19,494 bases of DNA from assembly GCA_964440985.1 (NCBI GenBank), contig CAYTWE010000043.1, forward strand, positions 1-19,494, given 5' to 3'. A program made the position numbers and the translations under genes. The notes below the pieces were generated by a model. The model was not told the origin of the DNA and ran no database searches. It saw only the letters and a program-made list of their open reading frames with translations. Positions 15,710 through 19,494 of this stretch are shown piece after piece. Position 1 is the stretch's first letter; the number at the start of each line of letters is the position of its first letter. Origin of the DNA: UBA1731 sp964440985. Its GTDB lineage: Bacteria; Verrucomicrobiota; Kiritimatiellia; RFP12; UBA1067.

Positions 15710-16749
15710 AGATTCACCCTGTTTTTCGCATACGTGGCGAGCGGACGTCGCCATTCCTTCGGGTCGAACGACGTTCCGCCCATCAGCTTGACAAGCCACT
15801 CGTCACGCGCCCCTTCCGCAAGTTGTTTCGGCCAGCGTCTGCGTATGGCATTGAGCAGAGCCATGCCGGCAGCGACAGGACGGTAGGACTTGATGTCCTT
15901 GATTGACAGCAGAACGCCGGCGGCTGTCTCCCAGCGGTATTCGCGCAGAGAGACGCCGTAGCGTTCCATTTCTGCATCCACGTCGCCGATGAGCTTCTGC
16001 GGTTCAATCCATTTCGCGCCAAGCACACGGAATGCGAGATTGCCGCTGCGGTTCGTGTCGAGCGACGGAAACGCCTCCGTGAACACCGTAAGCGGGTACA
16101 GCGTCGCGGCGTCCCAGCTCTTTATCCCCGGCGACGGCGGCATGAAGTCCGGCCATGGAGTGCGGATTCCGTGATCCCATCCTCTCATCTTAACGACGGA
16201 AAGTTTCGTGCCAGGTATTGCGGACGAAAGGTATTCCGCCTCTTCGCCGATTGTCATGCCATGGCAGAGAGGAAGGGCGGCGGGGCATACGAAGCTGAAT
16301 CTGCCGGGTTCAGGCATCGGGCCGTCGACGATTCCTCCAAGCGGAACAGGGCGGTCAAGAACCACCACCTCCACTCCGTTCTCTGCGGCGGCCTCCATGA
16401 CGAGCTTGAGCGTAGCGAGATACGTATAGCACCTTACGCCGATGTCCTGCAGGTCGATGACAATCCGTTTCAGCCCCTTGAGCATTACAGGCGTCGGCTT
16501 GCGTGTTTCGCCGTATAGGGAGAACACCGGAATGCGCCAACGGGGATGGCGCACGGTGGAAGTCTTCTCTCCCGGTGCGGCAAGGCCGAAGTATCCGTGT
16601 TCAGCGGAGAATACGGCCTTTAGGCTGCGCGGGAGTTTCCGGTGCAGAAGCTCACCGAGTGGCGAAGTTTGCTGCGAAAGAAGCCCGAAGGCGCTTCCGT
16701 CATCGAGTTTTCCGACAAGCGAGCCGTACGCGACTGAAAATCTTTCCAT
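15691..16749 (-). CDS. DUF1343/NamZ (GH171) family protein
   Basis: Member of the DUF1343 (YbbC) family. The Bacillus subtilis founder NamZ is an exo-beta-N-acetylmuramidase that removes terminal MurNAc from peptidoglycan fragments. Family blocks visible in this 352-residue product: GLLSQQTS (22-29), FSAEHGYFG (47-55) with Glu50, FSLYGETRKPTP (76-87), IDLQDIGVRCYTY (98-110), VLDRPVPLGG (130-139), and a C-terminal region matching the family's basic end. The usual EGTN-x-S-x-GRGT block is replaced near residues 223-240 by a divergent segment (SLDTNRSGNLAF). No signal peptide is present, so it should be cytoplasmic unless exported otherwise. The start at 16749 was preferred over ATG 16758, which lies inside the -10 box. 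Upstream azlCD is on the same strand. Confidence 0.8.
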   Translation of the reverse strand: MERFSVAYGSLVGKLDDGSAFGLLSQQTSPLGELLHRKLPRSLKAVFSAEHGYFGLAAPGEKTSTVRHPRWRIPVFSLYGETRKPTPVMLKGLKRIVIDLQDIGVRCYTYLATLKLVMEAAAENGVEVVVLDRPVPLGGIVDGPMPEPGRFSFVCPAALPLCHGMTIGEEAEYLSSAIPGTKLSVVKMRGWDHGIRTPWPDFMPPSPGIKSWDAATLYPLTVFTEAFPSLDTNRSGNLAFRVLGAKWIEPQKLIGDVDAEMERYGVSLREYRWETAAGVLLSIKDIKSYRPVAAGMALLNAIRRRWPKQLAEGARDEWLVKLMGGTSFDPKEWRRPLATYAKNRVNLYAKGR

Positions 16750-16756
16750 GCGCCGC

Positions 16757-16784
16757 ATTATACCACAATGAACGCCATTGTCCG
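16757..16784 (-). promoter_or_regulatory. Promoter of the NamZ-like gene, predicted leaderless
   Basis: On the minus strand, CGGACA (16784-16779), a 16-nt spacer and a perfect TATAAT (16762-16757) preceded by TGG form an extended -10 promoter placed just after the azlD stop codon. The expected +1 lies at 16750-16749, on the first base of the ATG at 16749. The transcript would thus have no 5' leader. The upstream ATG at 16758 overlaps the -10 box. Confidence 0.65.
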
Positions 16785-16786
16785 GA

Positions 16787-17119
16787 TCACTGCATCAGCA
16801 TGTACAGTGTTGTGCCGGCGGCTATGGAAAGGAGTGGATTCCGCCTCCACAGGTGCAGGGCCACGGTCAGCGTCGCCGCCGCAAGCTCTGCGAATCCGTG
16901 GAGGGGCGACTGGAGACATCCGCCCCGCACATATCCTGCGAGGCAGTAGACCACGAGAAGCGCGATGATGGCTGGGGCCAACACACGGCCAAGGTATGTC
17001 ACAACGGCGGGCGGACGCCTTCCCGAGCCGAACAGCAGAAACGGCAGTGCGCGAAGCAGATACGAGCAGATGCCGCCGATCAGCAGGAGAAGCCAGAGAT
17101 ATGTTGTCTTGTCATTCAT
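16787..17119 (-). CDS. azlD: Branched-chain amino acid transport protein AzlD
   Basis: Small subunit of the AzlCD exporter, a 110-residue inner-membrane protein with about three to four hydrophobic helices and the family-typical segment GICSYLLRALPFLLF near its N-terminus. AzlD family members are about 100-110 residues and work with AzlC in export of branched-chain amino acids and their analogues. The ATG overlaps the azlC stop as ATGA (17119-17116), so the two are translationally coupled. A longer frame reaching back to 17302 would lie inside azlC and has no membrane character, so it was not used. The stop codon at 16787 is directly followed by the promoter of the NamZ-like gene. Confidence 0.85.
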   Translation of the reverse strand: MNDKTTYLWLLLLIGGICSYLLRALPFLLFGSGRRPPAVVTYLGRVLAPAIIALLVVYCLAGYVRGGCLQSPLHGFAELAAATLTVALHLWRRNPLLSIAAGTTLYMLMQ

Positions 17120-17880
17120 TCGGAAGCGCCTTTCCCCGTCGGATCCATTCGGTTGCGGAATGCAAGCAGGAACGCCACAATCAGGGCGAGAGCCGGTGCG
17201 AGAAATTTTCCAGAGGAGAGGAATGCCTGCATTGCGGCTGCGGCGATGGCCGCTGCCGCCACGCCGAGAACTGCGGGCAGACGGTTGGCGCGTTCGCGGC
17301 ACAGATCCGTAAGTATCACGAGGAAGAGGGCTGTCATGGCGAAATCGATTCCCTTTGCCTCGAACGGAAGGGCAGCACCGGCGAATGTTCCGGCCATGAC
17401 GCCGCCGATCCAGTAGATGACGTCAAAAAGCCCAAGCAGAAAGCAGTATAGGGCGCCTTGGCGTCCGTTCGGGTATGGACACTGCACCTGCAGCGCATAT
17501 GTTTCGTCTGTTATCACGCCGATGAGAAACAGCCTCGGCAGCAGCGGCACGGACTTGAAGCGGTCGAGCAGTGAGATGCCGTAGAGTGAATAGCGGATGT
17601 TCAGGCATACTATTACCGCGACCACATCCACGAATGCCGTGCCTGAGCGGATCCAATCTACAAGCAGGAACTGAAGCGGACCCGACACGAATACCGCGCT
17701 TGTCGCACCTGCCCACGGGACAGGATGCGACAGGCCACCATGGAGCGCGAGCAGCACTCCGGCTGCGAACCCCATTGTCGAGTACCCCGTAAGCACCGGA
17801 AGTGAGGCTCGGAATGCCTCTGCAGCGATGCTCTTCGCTCCGTTGAAACGCATATTGCCGTTATGTATGATGCTATCCAT
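17116..17880 (-). CDS. azlC: Branched-chain amino acid exporter subunit AzlC
   Basis: Large membrane subunit of the AzlCD exporter, 254 residues from the chosen start. It is strongly hydrophobic with multiple predicted helices, and carries family segments FRASLPVLTGY (23-33), CLNIRYSLYGISL (92-104) and TDETYAL. The start is uncertain. ATG 17946 is upstream of or inside the promoter and would add a polar tail. ATG 17880 follows the predicted transcript start by about 13 nt. ATG 17853 would give 245 residues, also a normal length. None has a good Shine-Dalgarno sequence. azlD follows with an ATGA overlap. A palindrome over the -35 box suggests repression by a DNA-binding protein, but no regulator gene is adjacent. 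Confidence 0.88.
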   Translation of the reverse strand: MDSIIHNGNMRFNGAKSIAAEAFRASLPVLTGYSTMGFAAGVLLALHGGLSHPVPWAGATSAVFVSGPLQFLLVDWIRSGTAFVDVVAVIVCLNIRYSLYGISLLDRFKSVPLLPRLFLIGVITDETYALQVQCPYPNGRQGALYCFLLGLFDVIYWIGGVMAGTFAGAALPFEAKGIDFAMTALFLVILTDLCRERANRLPAVLGVAAAAIAAAAMQAFLSSGKFLAPALALIVAFLLAFRNRMDPTGKGASE

Positions 17881-17899
17881 TGTCGTGAAATGGTCGGTA

Positions 17900-17929
17900 A
17901 TTATCTCATACCTGCCTTGCATTATGCAA
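17900..17929 (-). promoter_or_regulatory. Promoter of azlCD
   Basis: On the minus strand, TTGCAT (17929-17924), an 18-nt spacer and GATAAT (17905-17900) preceded by TGA form an extended -10 promoter. The predicted transcript start is near 17893, which supports an azlC start at 17880 or 17853 rather than 17946. Its -35 hexamer equals that of the hexokinase promoter. Confidence 0.55.
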
Positions 17930-17930
17930 G
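17916..17930. promoter_or_regulatory. Inverted repeat over the azlC -35 box, candidate operator
   Basis: CTTGCAT and ATGCAAG form a perfect 7-bp inverted repeat around one central base (15 nt in all) and cover the azlC -35 hexamer. A dimeric repressor bound here would block the promoter. In other bacteria azlCD is often controlled by Lrp/AsnC-type regulators; assigning one here is inference. Confidence 0.4.
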
Positions 17931-18023
17931 TGCGCGGCGATTTCATTGCTTTTCTCTGAACAAGAATTGCTCTGTAAGTCTAAAAATATGCAAAGGAAGA
18001 TATGTGCGTTTTAATATATGCGC

Positions 18024-18052
18024 TTGAAATTTGAACCCCGATGTGATATCTT
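18024..18052 (+). promoter_or_regulatory. Promoter of the small exported protein and SUMF1 gene
   Basis: TTGAAA (18024-18029), a 17-nt spacer and TATCTT (18047-18052) preceded by TGA form an extended -10 promoter. The expected start near 18059 gives a leader of about 39 nt to the ATG at 18098. It lies in the divergent region with azlC; the remaining bases between 17947 and 18023 are AT-rich and hold no feature I can name. Confidence 0.6.
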
Positions 18053-18097
18053 TTGCGTACATCTGCTGATGGTGGCAGCAGGAAATGGAGGGCAGAC

Positions 18098-18391
18098 ATG
18101 AAAGAAGTCTTGATGAAAGTTTCGATAGTCGTGTTTTCGGTGGCTGCCGCTACAGGCGTTGCATCGGAAGCGTATTCCGGCACATGGGATGAGGCGTGGG
18201 ACGCATCGCGGCGTCCGCTTGAGAGTATGTCGTGCGCCGTTGCTGCGGTGGAAACATCGATTGACTCGCGCATTGCGGGCGTCAGGTCGTCCATCGAGAC
18301 GGCAGTGGACAGTAGGTTTCGCGACGTTAAGGAGACGCCTGGAATCCCGTTCTGCTCCAATCCGTGCGCGTTCACCATCGTGCTGCGCTAA
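18098..18391 (+). CDS. Small exported protein with a tandem 15-residue repeat
   Basis: I do not recognise this 97-residue protein. Residues 1-25 look like a signal peptide (basic start, hydrophobic core IVVFSVAAATGVA, likely cleavage near ASEA). Residues 51-65 and 66-80 are an imperfect tandem repeat, each with the pattern hydrophobic-E-T-x-hydrophobic-D-S-R, and probably form a short helix or coiled coil. Cysteines at 46, 86 and 90 could form a disulfide after export; the C-terminus FCSNPCAFTIVLR is hydrophobic. GGAGGG lies 5 nt before the ATG, which decides this start over an in-frame ATG at 18053. The SUMF1-domain gene starts 45 nt downstream, so the two are probably co-transcribed. Function is unknown; a structural or partner role for the downstream protein is a guess. 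Confidence 0.7.
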   Translation: MKEVLMKVSIVVFSVAAATGVASEAYSGTWDEAWDASRRPLESMSCAVAAVETSIDSRIAGVRSSIETAVDSRFRDVKETPGIPFCSNPCAFTIVLR

Positions 18392-18436
18392 GTATTCACA
18401 ACAATCAAACAGACAGAAACGAAAGGACAGACAGGA

Positions 18437-19494
18437 ATGAAACAGCTGATGGCATCAATTGCGGTGCTCACCGCCTACGGCGCGGCATTCGCGTCCGCTC
18501 CGACGGTTAGCAATGTGACGATGGCGCAGGACGCCTCCCGCACGGTGACGATTTCGTACACGCTCTCGGACGAGCCGGCGATCGTGACGGTTGACGTGCG
18601 CACGAACGGCGTCTCAATCGGCGGCTCAAACCTCACACACTTCTCTGGGGATGTGAACAAGGTCGTGCAACCGGGTTCGCGGACGATGACATGGCGTCCC
18701 CGCAAGGCGTGGCCGGGGCACAAGGTCGATTCGGGCGTGACAGCGGTTGTGACAGCCTGGGCCTTAGATACTCCGCCGGAGGTGATGGTCGTGCCGCTCG
18801 ACGGCAACGACGGCACCGTGGAGTACTACGCCGATCTCGCGTCCGTCCCCGGCGGTGTGACGAACGGCGTCTACAAGACGGCGAAGATGGCGTTCCGCAA
18901 GATCCCCGCCGCGAACGTCTCGTGGCGTATGGGCTCGCCCGCATGGGAGACGGGGCGTACGAAGGATCGCGAGACGCCGCATGTCGTGACGCTCACGAAC
19001 GACTACTACATGGGCGTCTTCCCCGTCACGCAGGAGCAGTACGCGACCGTGTCGGGCGGGGCGTACCCGTCCTGGGCCACCGTCGACCGTTCGGCGCGGC
19101 CCGTGGAGATGGTGTCGTGGGAGGATCTGCGCGGCACGGTCGCAGACGGATGCGACTGGCCCGCGAATGGCCACGCCGTCGCGCCGGGGAGTTTCATTGG
19201 AAAACTGCGGACGTTGACGGGGTTTGAATTCGATTTGCCGACGGAGGCGGAGTGGGAATTTGCCTGCCGTGCGGGGACGGGGACGGCACTCTACAACGGG
19301 CAGGAGCTGACCAATGCAACTGCATCGACAAATACGCTCAACGCGCTCGCCCGCTACAAATACGGCGGCGGTTTCCTCGACATGGGTGCGACGAAGCCTA
19401 CGGAAGCCACGTCTGCTGCCGACGGCGGCACGGCGGAGGTCGGCTCGTACGAGCCGAACCCGTGGGGGCTGTACGACATGCTGGGGAACGTGTG
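18437..19494 (+). CDS. Secreted SUMF1/formylglycine-generating-enzyme-like protein, partial
   Basis: The frame is open from ATG 18437 to the window edge (352 codons) and continues beyond it. Residues 1-20 are a signal peptide ending near AFASA. Residues about 22-112 have alternating hydrophobic residues and Thr/Val-rich strands, consistent with an immunoglobulin- or fibronectin-like beta-sandwich. A linker of about 45 residues leads to a SUMF1 (FGE-sulfatase) domain from about 155: IPAANVSWRMGS, the strand YYMGVFPVTQEQYA (190-203), RPVEMVSWED (221-230), LPTEAEWEFACRAGTG (267-282) and NPWGLYDMLGNV (341-352). SUMF1 folds include formylglycine-generating enzymes, EgtB-type and PvdO-type proteins, and many non-catalytic binding proteins. 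The C-terminal half with the decisive cysteines lies outside the window, so catalysis cannot be judged. AGGA lies 12 nt upstream and another is close to the ATG. Confidence 0.88.
   Translation, partial: MKQLMASIAVLTAYGAAFASAPTVSNVTMAQDASRTVTISYTLSDEPAIVTVDVRTNGVSIGGSNLTHFSGDVNKVVQPGSRTMTWRPRKAWPGHKVDSGVTAVVTAWALDTPPEVMVVPLDGNDGTVEYYADLASVPGGVTNGVYKTAKMAFRKIPAANVSWRMGSPAWETGRTKDRETPHVVTLTNDYYMGVFPVTQEQYATVSGGAYPSWATVDRSARPVEMVSWEDLRGTVADGCDWPANGHAVAPGSFIGKLRTLTGFEFDLPTEAEWEFACRAGTGTALYNGQELTNATASTNTLNALARYKYGGGFLDMGATKPTEATSAADGGTAEVGSYEPNPWGLYDMLGNV

Noticed and set aside
17120..17302. Longer AzlD starting within azlC
   Set aside because: The extra 61 residues are Arg/Ser/Gly-rich out-of-frame translation of azlC; the ATGA-coupled start gives a normal AzlD.
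16778..17451. Plus-strand open frames opposite azlD and azlC
   Set aside because: They are the antisense reading of two clear membrane protein genes and show no membrane segments, motifs or ribosome binding sites of their own.

Overview
The window looks like a piece of chromosome from a moderately GC-rich Gram-negative bacterium of the Planctomycetota-Verrucomicrobiota-Chlamydiota group. Kiritimatiellota, or a close Verrucomicrobiota/Lentisphaerota relative from an animal gut, is the best guess. The guess rests on four traits: the galactokinase subtype (GNHTDY motif), a eukaryotic-type hexokinase, a secreted SUMF1-domain protein of a kind I associate with these lineages, and RNA polymerase genes detached from the ribosomal protein operon. 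This is inference from protein character, not a search.

Layout. Positions 1-2640 hold a sugar-kinase operon: promoter, hexokinase, galactokinase, terminator. Positions 2690-4383 hold a secreted SGNH/GDSL hydrolase followed by a perfect 16-bp palindrome. Positions 4422-15709 hold the information-processing operon: a promoter, a structured leader of about 145 nt, rpoB, rpoC, dnaG and a PHP-family phosphatase. All run on the plus strand with gaps of 17-46 bp. The PHP gene overlaps tail to tail with a minus-strand gene for a DUF1343/NamZ (GH171) family protein. Upstream of that, also on the minus strand, are azlC and azlD for a branched-chain amino acid exporter. Divergent from azlC, on the plus strand from 18024, a promoter leads into a 97-residue exported protein with a tandem 15-residue repeat, then a secreted SUMF1/formylglycine-generating-enzyme-like protein that runs off the window end.

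Five intergenic regions each hold a sigma-70-like promoter with an extended -10 (TGn directly before the -10 hexamer). Translation starts are mostly led by clear Shine-Dalgarno sequences. The NamZ-like gene differs: its promoter geometry predicts a leaderless transcript.

How the genes fit together: hexokinase and GalK phosphorylate sugars entering glycolysis or the Leloir pathway. The SGNH hydrolase could release acyl groups from polysaccharide outside the cytoplasm. RpoB/RpoC and DnaG make the two priming and transcribing polymerases of the cell. AzlCD exports amino acids. The NamZ-like protein may act on muropeptides or related sugars. The small exported protein and the SUMF1 protein form the least understood unit and are the best candidate for something not yet described. 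No CRISPR array, tRNA, rRNA, insertion sequence or prophage gene was seen.
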